Of a DNA stretch of 29,156 bases, positions 9,213 to 18,835 are shown piece after piece. The DNA is from Gnetum montanum (Eukaryota; Streptophyta; Gnetopsida; Gnetales; Gnetaceae): positions 588,794-617,949 of the forward strand of contig MNCI01002038.1 in the NCBI GenBank assembly GCA_015680685.1, written 5' to 3'. How positions within the stretch are numbered: the stretch's first letter is position 1; every line of letters begins with the position of its first letter. Made by a program: the position numbers and the translations under genes. The notes under the pieces were generated by a model, which worked only from the letters and a program-made list of their open reading frames with translations, was not told the DNA's origin and did not search any database.

Positions 9213-10487
9213 CTAGGTAAACTGTGACAATAGCCACTGCTGTCCCATTGTTAGCTTGTCCTCGAATTTGAAAACACCTGGGCTCCTTGCTTCCCTAGGG
9301 CACACAGTCTGGTCCCAGCCAACCAAATGTAATTTATATCCCCCCTCTACCCCCTGACCACACAAAATTTGAATGAGTTGATTGACAACCTTGATCACGA
9401 CTTGCAGGGGATTTGCAACAGCAGCCACACAGCGTGCCATCGCCACGAGCACCTCAAACACCAGCACCAACTGCCCTTTCTTGGTGAGAAAGTGGTTAGC
9501 CCAATGTCCCACCTGACCCTCAATTTTTTTCAAAACTACGTTCCAAGCCGTGCATCGTCCCCAAGCAAAAAGCGGGATACCAAGGTACGAGTCTTGGGCC
9601 ATCCCTAGGGGGAACCCCCAGCACTTGCATGATCCAACATTTAACTTGCCTATCCACATTGAGAAAGTTCACCAAGTACTTCTCCCAATTCACCACTAGG
9701 CCAAGCTCATCTGCCATCGATGTAAGCACCCGATTAATAAGTCACGCCTGGGGGACCCCAGTTTGACTAAGAAGCATTATGTCATCAGCGTAATGTTCGA
9801 CAAGACATTCAACGCCTGCAACCATCAACTCCCCCACCCTTGCAGCCTTACAATAGTATTTTAGTAGGTCCATGCGATGATAAAAAGCAATGATGATAGA
9901 GAGTCCCCCTGCCTCAGACCTCTTCTAGGAGACAAGAAACCCCAGAGACGACCCCTCATGTTGAAGGAGAATGGGTCTGATGCTTGCAAATGAACGCACA
10001 GTTGCATGAATTTAGGGTCAAAACCTTTCTGCACCATAATGGTGGCGAGTGCCTCCCAAGTAACCGTGTCATAGGCCTTCGTAATGTCTAGTTTTAGACA
10101 CAATCTAGGGAATTTGGAGAGGCGTAGAGGGTGGAGGATATCTTGCATTAGAAGGACGTGGTCTTGCAGGAACCACCCTTGAACAAACCCCACCTGATGT
10201 TCCTTGACAAGTTTTGGCATGATGGGGACCAACCGTTGAACGAGTAGCTTAGAAAATATTTGGATCAACACATTGTAGACCCCAATGGGTTGAAAATGAG
10301 CGGGAGATGAGGCATCGGCCCACTTGGGGATACTGACAATCCTTGAGAAATTGATCTCTTGACGTACCTGACGCTGGGCCAGCATTAGGTTGAAAGCGTC
10401 GAGAACATTGGGCCTGACAATATTGAAAAATTCCTTAAAGAACTTGACGTTCCAGCCATCAGGCCCCGACACTGTACCTCCCAGCAT
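9213..10487 (-). pseudogene. L1-clade reverse transcriptase (5'-truncated, frameshifted)
   Basis: A 208-codon open stretch (9861-10487) starts at SGPDGWNVKFFKEF and runs through SRIVSIPKW, FQPIGVYNVLIQIFSKLL, HQVGFVQGWFLQDHVL, LKLDITKAYDTVTWE (first catalytic Asp) and RRGLRQGDSLS. These are RT blocks in order. A single-base loss near 9870 shifts the frame; the next frame carries LVEHYADDIMLLSQTG, with the YADD active-site box at 9781-9792 intact. Further frame changes follow; 9213-9659 carries GIPLFAWGR and the 'thumb' region (LKKIEGQVGHWANHFLTKKG). The usual APE endonuclease and ORF1 are missing through 5' truncation. Confidence 0.9.
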
Positions 10488-10496
10488 AGAACTGTA

Positions 10497-11247
10497 ACTA
10501 AGTGGGTTGAAGTTATTTCTTTAAGAACTGTAACTTCTAAGTATGTTTGTCATTTTATTTTGGATCATACAATCACTCACTTTGGTATTCCTCTTTACAT
10601 CGTAATTGATAATGGACCTCAATTCAAGAGTAAAGAACTAGCCAAATTTTATCATCAATAACAAATTACCTAGTCATTCTCATCTCCGTATTACCCGCAA
10701 TCCATTAGGCAAGCTAAATCAACTAACTAATCCCTCATTTGTTTGCTAAGAACCATGGATTACAAATCCCAACACAACTGGCATACTTGGTTATCCCACG
10801 CTCTTTGGGTCTATTGTACTATCTTCCAAATAGCAACTAATTGAACCCTTTTATGCTTTCCTATGAATCAGAAGCTATGTTACCGGTCAAGGTGGACGTG
10901 CCTTCTCTTTGTGCAGCCCTGAACAATTGGATGACAAATGAGGAAAATGATATCATTTATTGTGTTGAGTTGGAAACACTTGTGAAAAATTGCAAGCAAC
11001 TAGCAATCAATATCCAAAATTTTCAAGAAGCCATGCACCATCGCCATGAAAAGCATGTTAGACTTAGAGACATCAAGGAAGGTGACTTTGTTCTTAGGCA
11101 TTTTCCTAATGCCAAGATGACTAAGTTCTCACCAAACTAGCAATGTCCCTTTGTTGTCATCAAGAGCCTTGGCAACAAAGCATATTATTTAGCTGATTTA
11201 GATGGGAATCAATATTCAGATTTGGTAAACAGGGCATACATCAAATG
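10497..11247 (+). pseudogene. Gypsy element 2 pol, right part: integrase core and C-terminus
   Basis: TKWVEVISLRTVTSKYV resumes the integrase after the LINE. IVIDNGPQFKSKEL carries the second Asp. The catalytic-Glu segment reads PQSIRQAKSTN, with Lys where Glu is expected (a G-to-A change). ALWVYCTIFQ stands for the ALWAYRT motif. The open stretch 10841-11140 contains GDFVLRHF and MTKFSPN, followed after one stop by FVVIKSLGNKAYYLADLDG, the integrase C-terminal fold seen in plant gypsy elements. Several stops show it is dead. Confidence 0.88.
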
Positions 11248-12132
11248 ATGCTACATTTGAGGTTTTTTTAAAAAAAGAGAAAGATCAAGCGTCATCAGGT
11301 TTGCTCTAACTCTTCTCCCATCTCATCAACATTTTATTGCACTATTTTTTCTCCCCTTCCTATGTCATTTTTCCTCTCTCTTTCTCTCTATTTTTTGCTG
11401 TTTTTGTTCTATCTTTTTCATTGAGTTTCATGTACCTCCCCCAATCTCTTTCTATCCCATTCTACTAACTTTCTTCTGCAGCATACTATGGTGAAGATAT
11501 TAATCAGCAATCTACCTCATGCAATGAGCAATTGGTGTTTTGCCATTTTTAACTCCATGTAAGGGTGTGTTGAGTTTGAGTGGGATAGGGAGGGAATCAA
11601 ATCTATGAAGCATCAATAATCATTAGAGTGTGGGATTTAGCCATGCCTCACTTTTGTGACATAGCACCCTGTCCTTGTGTATAGATGATGTCCCTAATTT
11701 CTTTTTTTAGTTTGATTGTTTTCTTGATTTCACAAGTCTATTATTTACCTTTCACAGGTCTATCTTTTACCTCTCCTCTCTTACTTCTCTCTCTTCCTTC
11801 TAGCTCCCTTTCCTGTCTCATTCCCTTCCTGTCATCAACATATTTAGTGAGAATTAAACAATTTGTTCTATTCCAGTAACGGTAGGTTGAGGGCATGAGT
11901 AGGACAGGGTGTGAATATCATAAATGACATCTTTTTCACCATCTTGAATATAGGATTTAGCCACACCCCTTTCTATGGTGTAGTGCCGTCCTCATGACTA
12001 GTGTATTGGTGATATCCTAATATTCTTCCCTCTTCTACTTCATTCTTCCTACTTTTTCTTTTATATGTACATTAATTCAGCATCTAATCTCTTCTTGATG
12101 AACCCTTATTTGATACCTTAACAGCATCCATC
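11248..12132 (+). other. Untranslated 3' region of gypsy element 2
   Basis: About 0.9 kb with pyrimidine-rich blocks (TTCCTCTCTCTTTCTCTC near 11370) and no sustained frame, in the same position as the untranslated region of element 1. It contains a diverged direct repeat of about 320 bp, listed separately. Confidence 0.55.
11562..12025. repeat. Diverged direct repeat, offset about 320 bp
   Basis: TGGGATTTAGCCATGCC (11631) recurs as TAGGATTTAGCCACACC (11951). Flanking pieces also pair in order: GACATAGCACCCTGTCC with GGTGTAGTGCCGTCC, and AGATGATGTCC with TGGTGATATCC. This suggests an old tandem duplication within the untranslated region. Confidence 0.75.
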
Positions 12133-12144
12133 AAGAGGGAGCAA
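12133..12144 (+). promoter_or_regulatory. Polypurine tract of gypsy element 2
   Basis: AAGAGGGAGCAA is followed immediately by TGTTGTACCC, a typical LTR start. Its distance from the integrase end is similar to that in element 1. Confidence 0.65.
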
Positions 12145-12343
12145 TGTTGTACCCATTTTTTTTTATTCATTTTGAATCAAACGTAATTGTGGTTTCAATA
12201 TCATTCCATGAGTATTTGAAAACCAAATCCCTGAAATACACCATTACAAGGCACATTCTTATCTCCTATGGACCATCAAGAATCATCTGGGTTCATAATT
12301 CAACTTATGACTTAATTTTCTATGATCCCCAAAAAACTCTGAA

Positions 12344-12652
12344 GTAAAATTTTTCGAAGTGTTAGAGCTCTGATGGCAGAATTTTTCTAAGTCTTAGAGC
12401 TAGCACGGTTCAAAAAATTTTCTAACTATTGAAGCTAGCACAGTTGAAAATTCTTCTAAGTATTGGAGCTAGAACTTTTGCATCAAAAATTTTCTAATTG
12501 TTGCAGGTGGAGCTTTAGCGTCAAAATTTTTCCAAGTGTTAGAGCTGGAACTTCAATGTTAAAATTTTTTGAAGTGTGAATGATGCAACATAAAAAATTT
12601 TCTAAGTATTGGGCTGACACAACTCAAAAAATCTCTCTAAGTGTGAATGATG
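12344..12652. repeat. Degenerate 31-40-bp minisatellite
   Basis: About nine copies of a variable unit, roughly AAAATTTTCTAAGTRTTRG followed by AGCTAGMAC and a short variable tail. Copies start near 12344, 12381, 12412, 12447 and onward to 12632. Lengths vary and divergence is considerable. It lies in the presumed U3 of LTR 2 and is unrelated in sequence to the array in LTR 1. Confidence 0.85.
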
Positions 12653-12834
12653 TTAGATGTCAAAGAGTCATCTGACGTTGAATGTCAAAAGTTAGAATCA
12701 ATGTCAAAAGCAAGATTGATAGTGGATGTTGAAACTAAAAGATTAGACTTGCTATTTCTGAACTTGACTACAAGTTACACTTGACTCTGAGTTTAGTTTT
12801 AGCAACCCTAAGTTGAATATGGAAACTCTGGGGT

Positions 12835-12842
12835 TATAAATA
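12835..12842 (+). promoter_or_regulatory. TATA-like box in LTR 2
   Basis: TATAAATA in GGGGTTATAAATACAAGC, a strong match to a plant TATA box, placed about 180 bp after the minisatellite and 690 bp into the LTR. Confidence 0.5.
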
Positions 12843-13408
12843 CAAGCTCAAAACACAAGTTTTAGGTTGGATCTTTGGAGATTTGGTTAGATTTATTAAG
12901 ATTCGAGAGCATTGGTCAAATTTTGAGAGATCAAGAGCACACGCGTCTACTACCACAATAGCACTTGCATGCTTCTTGGCCACCTTCAACACCTTTTATA
13001 CCTTCTGCATCATTTTTAGAGATAGGATTTTTAGGCTTCCACGCACTTTCCAAAGTTGGAATTTTTTCAGCTCCTGCATCAGTAACATGAGCCTTGGCCA
13101 AAACAACCCAATTTTGGCCCAGAATTGACTCCAGATCACACCTATAGCTTCTCCATCCATCACCCAACCCTCCAAAGGTTCAGTTCCACCCTCCAAATCT
13201 ATATTTTGCACCAAATCTAAGCTTTTTTTTTTAATTAGTTCTATCACATTTACGTTTTTTCTCTCCCATCATTTGTAGTTTGGCCTTCCGTAGGAGGCGA
13301 ACATTTCAACTCGTCAATATAGCATTTTATTTTTCAGGAAAGGATCTGTGACCTTTTCCCCATATTGACACATTTCACTTTTATTATCTTATGCTCATTT
13401 GCTTGTAT

Positions 13409-13700
13409 TTTATACTTAGAATTTTTTCTAGCTCTTGCATTGTATTCTATACTTAGTCAAATTTTCAGCGTTTTACACAGCCATTTTTCAATGTAAAAAT
13501 TCTATCATAAAATTCTATCATTTGGAGAGGAAATTGAAACTTGTTCTCTCACGTCAAAACTACAGTGTTTTTAATATTTTACATTCTTTACCTATACTTT
13601 ACACTTTATTTTTATTTCAATGTTCACAGCTTATTCTACACTTGGTTTATTTCCCGATAATCTACACTTAGACATTTTTCTAGTGATTTTACACTTAGTT
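13409..13700. repeat. Irregular cluster of TNTACACTTAG-like motifs
   Basis: Variants of TTTATACTTAG or TCTACACTTAG occur at about 13409, 13447, 13600, 13633, 13661 and 13689, with weaker ones (TTTTACACAG, TTTTACATTC) between. Spacing is irregular, about 28-110 bp, so this is a decayed repeat or low-complexity AT-rich drift rather than a clean array. Confidence 0.5.
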
Positions 13701-14700
13701 ATTTTAATGTTAAAAAACTTCAACTTTTCATCGTTCTCTATCATTCTTGGTTTGTGTGTGGTAGGCTAAGTCCATATTTGATTAGAGAATTTGTGCCCCT
13801 TCTTTTCATAATCATTGATTTATCAAGGATTACATTGATCCAAAGACCATTTATGGCCACATGCTAAGTATCTTGATACCTAGTCCATGGAGGTATCCTT
13901 GTAGAAATAAAAAGAACATTTTTGCAAGAACAATTTGAAAACTTGAAATTTTGGGTAGTGGAAATGATTTCTCTAGAATTATCATTCACCTATGGGAATT
14001 CTAAATTACTCCTAACTTCTTCTACCAATGTTAAATTTTTTGCTTTTTCTATCAATGCAGATTTTTTTTTTTTTAATTCTTAGAATGCAGATTTATAAGC
14101 TAACATATAGAAATTTGTGATGCATTATTCTAGTGATCTTTGTTGTAACTAAGACATTTGATTTTATTTTTCTTGATGATGTGTATGAGTCATTAGTTGT
14201 TGATTTTGCATCATGATATGTGCTCATTCAAATTCAGGCTACCTGCTGCATAACCAAAGTTTCACTACATAGTTAAATGATTTGATGCAAAAGCATAACA
14301 TTCAAGTCATTCATATCGTGTACTATTCTCGTTCTTTTCTATTTATTAAGCTAGGTAACACGTCAATGGTTCAGCATGCACTAGATCTAGTATTATTTAT
14401 ACATAAACATATAGTATTGATCATTCATAAGTGGACACTAGATTTTGATATGAATCTAAATTTCCATGTTTTGTTAAGCTATTTAATCTTTCATTGATGT
14501 TTTAAAAAACTAAGTAGTAAATTGCTTATTATTAATATTGTTTTTAGTGGTTGACACCCCTTCTTGGTCTTTAGGGATGCATATAACCATCTAATTATGG
14601 TTCTGACAACAACCTGTCCCCCTTGTTAGTGCTCCTCTTCTATTATATTTTGAATTTTTTTCTTCATAATATATTTTATTTTTGGGGTTGAACATGCCCC
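13701..14700. other. AT-rich non-coding stretch
   Basis: No gene, RNA or element can be recognised. There is a T-run of about 14 near 14060, flanked by TGCAGATT on the left and TGCAGATTTATAAG on the right. Short ORFs here look random. Confidence 0.5.
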
Positions 14701-14719
14701 TCACCCCCTTTTGGTATAG

Positions 14720-14960
14720 TTTGCCACATGTAGCTTGTGGTATCTAAGTCATAGGTTTGATTTTGATTGGCATGTCGATTTTCTTGATAAATTTTCCAAG
14801 GATTTTTAGTTAGGCATTGCCTAGTTGGTTAGAATATTTGGCTTGTGGTTTTTAAATACGAGTTTGATCCCACCCCTTGTGCGGCCAGAAAGAGATTTAA
14901 TTCCAATGAGCATGTTGATTTGACACATCATTATGGTTTGCTTAAAGCTTTACAAAAAGC
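14720..14960 (+). repeat. tRNA-like SINE fragments (two adjacent)
   Basis: The first part contains AAGTCATAGGTTTGATTTTG (about 14746-14766), which matches a box-B-containing SINE copy found inverted near 22500. The second has TGCCTAGTTGGTTAGAA (box-A-like, about 14818) and, 35 bases on, GAGTTTGATCC (box-B-like, about 14860). The box spacing fits a pol III internal promoter of a tRNA-derived SINE. No cloverleaf good enough for a tRNA gene can be folded by eye. Confidence 0.5.
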
Positions 14961-15483
14961 TTCTTGTTGGCTTGTAAGACAAATTCTTTCTTTTTTGACA
15001 ATAATGCTCTTAACTGAAAAACTAAAATTTACAAAGTGTGTGAATCAACCAATTGAGCTCTAGCTAATGGTAAAGATTCTTGATGTAAGATCAATCATAA
15101 TGGACAATATGATGAAAAACTTGTGCATCATTTTCTAATGGATCTTCTTCTCCTACAAAAGTTGGTATTTTGCCAATGCTTTCTATTGCTACTTTGAATC
15201 GTTTTGCTATTTTAAATTCAAACACAATTGTTGAAAATGATGTTAAAAGTAGGATCATCTTTTCCACTAATAATTAATTTTCCTCTCTTGATTTTTCACA
15301 ACATTATTTGTAAAGCTATACAGTTGAGTATACATCCTAAAATTGGAAAGATTTTTCTTTCCCTGTTATTTTTCATGTTTTCTACTTAGTGCTAAGCATG
15401 TGATGTACTTGAATTTTTTGCTTATTATTAATATTATTCTGGGGTCTGACTTCCATTTCAATACCTTATGGATCCAATAATGA

Positions 15484-15600
15484 AGTGTTAACCTAGTGGT
15501 GACTCCAAGTTATGGGTTCAATTCTGGTGGGCAATACTAAGTTATAAAGTTCTAATTTGACTATATGTCTTAAGGGTAAATATTACTTTTAAAAAAAGCC
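15484..15600 (+). repeat. tRNA-like SINE copy
   Basis: GTTAACCTAGTGGTGA (box-A-like) is followed by ATGGGTTCAATTCTGGTGGG (box B, about 15512-15531). The body then reads CAATACTAAGTTATAAAG, TTCTAATTTGACTATATG and a short A-run near 15590. The same sequence order occurs at 27695-27840 (+) and, inverted, at 22440-22530. This defines a dispersed family in the window. Confidence 0.7.
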
Positions 15601-15817
15601 CAAAATTGAATTTTCATCTATCTATGCATATTCTTAGCAATTTACCTATGCTTCAAACAAGTGTCCAAACTAATATAAAAAGTGTTGGTATTAGACTTGG
15701 AACCCAATTCCTTGGAATGCAGAAAAAGCTACTCCTCATGCTCATCATGTTCCCTTTTACGACTCTTTGTTTCTGTGTTTGAATGTCATAGCTTGCATTA
15801 AGGTTTATTTATTACCA

Positions 15818-16170
15818 TCGAGTCAAACGACGCTGTAAAGGTCCCGAGAACGACCCCAATGGTATTAGCCATTCGACGTTACTAACATTTAAGCCATTTC
15901 AGCTCTGAAATCTAATTTAGGTTGGTTTTACTTCTGAAATCACGTAAATCCACCTATTTCATTTACATTGTTGTATATCAAAAAAATTGCAGCCGTGAAG
16001 ACTAAGCAAAGAACGAAGAGGAGCAGGAAAATATCAAGTATACCCAGATTTGCTAACAGGCAATTTATGAAATCGTACAGTTTTCTGGTTCATTTTCCTG
16101 TTTGGGGTTTTTAGATTTTGACGATTTAATATTTTGTTGAAAGCGTCGTATGCTTTGATTCATGTTGCCG
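15818..16170 (+). promoter_or_regulatory. Probable promoter and 5'-UTR region of TFB5
   Basis: About 15 CpG dinucleotides survive here, seven of them within 15818-15890, while the flanks are nearly CpG-free. Retained CpGs are typical of an unmethylated gene start. Purine-rich leader-like sequence follows (about 15990-16040: GAAGACTAAGCAAAG, GAACGAAGAGGAGCAGG). Possible 5' splice sites are CAA|GTATAC near 16037 or CC|GTGAAG near 15995; I cannot choose between them. No clear TATA box is placed. The link to TFB5 is inferred from orientation and the downstream 3' splice site at 18784. Confidence 0.45.
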
Positions 16171-16768
16171 TGAGATCTTACAATGCTTTCTGTTTCCTAA
16201 TCATGCTCCAGTTTACGTTTTTATTAAGAATGCAAGCTGTTACTATCTCTGTCATTTTATTGCCCCTTTATTACACGAGAGGGTTTGCGTTAGAAAGAAC
16301 TTTGTTGTATTAGAATGATTTTATGCCTGGGGCTTTTGATAAATGTTTGGTTGCTTACACGCAGATTTATTTAAAATAACCTACTAAGAATACATTAGGT
16401 AGCAGGAGAAAATTTGACTTTTAAATTAGGAGCTGCATTTTGGAATATTTGATTTTTTGAATTCTTCGTGGAAGGTGTTTAAGTCTGAAGTTTTATGTTG
16501 CCATTTTTTCTATAGTTCGGTGCCTTTCATTTGCAATTTTTGCAAGTCTTTTGAAGTTTACAGGCTAGTTGACTTCGTACATAGAAGCTGATGTGATTGT
16601 TCGAATTGCCAACCAAAGAAAAGAATTTCAAATTTTTGTTCTACACAACTGCACGAAGACAACATAAACCTATTTTAAGGCGTGATGTTATATAGCATTT
16701 TCAAATTTGTAAAGGAGTTCATACCCATAATGTTGGTCTAGGGGAATAGACAGTGTCTCTAATCTCAC

Positions 16769-16832
16769 TTTCTGTTTTTCGATGATTAAGGGAATAGGAT
16801 TTTCTGTTTTTCAATGATTAAGGGAATATGAT
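16769..16832. repeat. 32-bp tandem duplication
   Basis: TTTCTGTTTTTCGATGATTA and the following AGGGAATAGGA recur 32 bases later with two or so changes (CAATGATTA, ATATGA). It lies within the presumed first intron of TFB5. Confidence 0.85.
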
Positions 16833-17185
16833 TTGCAACATAGGCCACTATCATGGCAGTCCAGCGATTATATCAGTGTGATTATGTAAAAACAATTTAT
16901 GGAACATTTTGCTGATAATTTTTGCTTTTCTACATTTCACTGGAGAGAGTGCCAGTAAATTCCACACTTGTGTGGATCCAGGAGTTTGTCTTTTATCAAA
17001 TTATTTGATTTTTCTAATGTAATATTGTGTTATTCTGATTTACTTATGTTTTCCTATTCGACATATTGATTATTCTCTTGCAAATTTTTATTCCAAATAG
17101 TCAAATAATGAGAGTAAAATTCATTTTTTTTCATGTTCTTTTTCTTTTACTTCTTTCCAATTGATGCGCAATATTTCAAAACATC

Positions 17186-18080
17186 AGTCTTCCTAGTGGA
17201 TTATTCTTAATGTGCACATTTTTAAGGCATTTGTATAAGTCATTAGAACCTAAAGGACCTCTCCTACAGAAAACAAACAAGGGAGTCCAGGATGATCAAG
17301 ATCAGACATTAGAACCTAAAGGGGTAGACGTGCAGTAAAAAGGCAAAATAGGAAATTCAAGTAAGCCACTTGGCATCTAAAATGAGGAAGCATGGCTAAC
17401 AAATCTTGAATGAATGCTAAAAACTTTTACATATTCAATATTGTTTTGATACTTCTGTCTTAAAATGTTGAGCTTGGTTTCACCTTGTAACCTTAAATAC
17501 TTGAGAATCTTTTCTACTTGTCAGCTGCAATTGGATTTTCTAATCACTTTCTGACAAAGAATCAAAGGACAAAACATCTTTGTTCAGATTAAATGGGTTT
17601 ACAAGCTTAAGCCTATTGATCAAACAAATGAATTGTCATTACATTTATGCCGCCAATTTGGGGCAGTCTATGAGTGTAGTCAGGTAATTTTATGGTTATT
17701 TTTAAGGCTGGTTGTCTACTTCGCACTAAGCTGAACGTATATTCTAACATGCACCTAAACAACATTGAACTGCAATTACCCACGTGCATGCAGATACGCA
17801 GTCACATTGAAAAAAGATTTTATCTACTACTATTTATTTGGAACAGCAAGGGAGATCTTAAAAATACAAAGAAAATGCTTCTTAAACCAGTTGCTTCCGG
17901 ACATCTAACTTAAGAAGTTGAACTCCTGCATCCTCTTTAAGAGTTGGACAATTTACTAACTAATGAAGAATATCTTATTTATGTCTAACATAAGTAACGA
18001 AATATAGTCCAAAAGATGGTTTACATTCAGTCTTCCCCCTAGTAGATTATCATTTTTAAGGCATTTGTATCAGCCATTAT
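17186..18080. repeat. Pair of diverged direct repeats in the TFB5 intron
   Basis: CAGTCTTCCTAGTGGATTAT and TTTTTAAGGCATTTGTATAA at 17186-17245 correspond in order to CAGTCTTCCCCCTAGTAGAT and TTTTTAAGGCATTTGTATCA at about 18027-18080. The origin is unknown. A short local duplication, ATTAGAACCTAAAGG, also occurs twice between 17243 and 17320. Confidence 0.7.
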
Positions 18081-18329
18081 ATGTTTTGTGCCCCCAGATG
18101 GAGGTTTAATCCCTCTATTTTGATTCATTCTTTAAAACTTTCTTTTAATTTTTTAACTTCTATAGAAATTTGCTTGCTGACCTGACCTGTTTATGGATGC
18201 CGAATAGGATCATCTACATACAAAGAATGGCTCTCATTTTAAATTCAAAATTTCTTGACCATACTAATGGAATGGTTTTCTTCGTGCACCTTTGTTGTGA
18301 AATGTCTTTGAATTTTATTCCCGTGTTAC

Positions 18330-18620
18330 TTTGGTTGGTTTGGTGGCTTGAAGAAACAACATCTGGGTGTTAATGTTGCACATCATTTCTGGATGTTGCT
18401 TTATCAAGCCTGTGCTCACTCATTGCAGTAACTAGGCTCTGTAACTGTTGCACATTGCATTCGGAGTATGCCCTAGAATCTGCAAAATGTGGAAAAAAAC
18501 CTGTTCATGGGATTTGGCATGGTTTTACAGCTAGCTGTGAACCTAATTCTAACTCTCTTTCTGCAACTGGGCTTTGGACTAGCAATAGCAGAGTTCCTTG
18601 CTGCCCTTTCATGCATAGCA
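18330..18620. repeat. Dispersed repeat shared with the RTE LINE leader
   Basis: Sequence from ACAACATCTGGGTGTTAATG through TGCACATTGCATTCGGAG and TGGCATGGTTTTACAGCTAG to CTAACTCTCTTTCTG is collinear with 27360-27599 (ACAACATTTAGGTGATAATG, CGCACATTGCATCTAGGG, GACAAGGTTTTAATGCCAGC, CTAACTCTTCTTCTT). In the second place it lies at the 5' end of the RTE LINE. Orientation is the same relative to the window. Its nature is unresolved: LINE 5' fragment, independent repeat, or captured intron. Confidence 0.75.
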
Positions 18621-18835
18621 AATAAATGCTAGAAAAAATATTAAGGTTTTTATGATAAAAATCAAATCAAGATAATCTTAATTTTCTTTTAATCTGTATT
18701 CTGTTTTAAGCTTTAATGTCTGTTTGTGTACATCATTCATATGTTTATCTCATAAATTTTCTTTTACTTTTCTAACTGTTTCAGGACATATCTAAGGAGA
18801 CGCTTATTTACATTTTGCAAGCTATCATTTTCAAC

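Larger units (their letters stand above)
6967..10496 (-). mobile_element. 5'-truncated L1-clade LINE inserted in gypsy integrase
   Basis: A visibly GC-richer 3.5-kb block on the minus strand splits one integrase motif: '..IAIEY' ends at 6966 and 'TKWVEV' resumes at about 10497. Its 3' end lies at left with a short A7 tail (T7 on the plus strand, near 6971-6978). Its 5' end starts inside RT at SGPDGW, so it is 5'-truncated. No target-site duplication is apparent; about 3-4 bases of the target seem lost. Plant L1-clade assignment comes from the RT and the zf-RVT domain. Confidence 0.88.
6243..13300 (+). mobile_element. Second Ty3/gypsy element, interrupted by a LINE (element 2)
   Basis: Coding motifs run RNase H end, zinc-binding domain, integrase core (split at about 6967/10496), integrase C-terminus, a long untranslated stretch, a polypurine tract at 12133 and a putative LTR from 12145. 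It has the same orientation and architecture as element 1. The 5' half is missing because element 1's LTR abuts its RNase H. The right boundary is not resolved; 13300 is an estimate. Confidence 0.7.
12145..13300 (+). repeat. Putative LTR of gypsy element 2 (right end uncertain)
   Basis: It starts TGTTGTACCC after the polypurine tract. It contains a minisatellite (12344-12652) and then a TATA-like box (12835-12842), the same order of parts as LTR 1. No second copy is in the window, so the end is a guess. Within 12931-13250 the minus strand is open in two frames, but I recognise no protein there and treat these as chance. Confidence 0.45.
16171..18784 (+). other. Probable 5'-UTR intron of TFB5
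   Basis: No sustained coding frame. The stretch ends in CTAACTGTTTCAG at 18784, a good 3' splice site, immediately before the exon with the TFB5 start codon. It contains a 32-bp tandem duplication (16769-16832) and a diverged direct repeat (TTTTTAAGGCATTTGTAT at about 17220 and 18054). It also holds a dispersed repeat at 18330-18620 shared with the leader of the LINE at 27600. The splice donor is not firmly identified, so intron status is inferred. Confidence 0.5.

Noticed and set aside
12931-13247. Two overlapping minus-strand frames (about 80 codons each)
   Set aside because: No recognisable protein, no initiation context, and they lie in the presumed LTR of gypsy element 2.
14818-14880. 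Possible tRNA gene (box A and box B present)
   Set aside because: No acceptor stem or consistent cloverleaf can be formed, and similar sequences recur as diverged SINE copies.
15140-15400. Possible coding remnant in AT-rich DNA upstream of TFB5
   Set aside because: No frame stays open and no motif could be matched to a family.
17588-17650. Short IKWVYKLK-like peptide resembling the start of copia reverse transcriptase
   Set aside because: Only eight residues match and no further RT motif follows in any frame.
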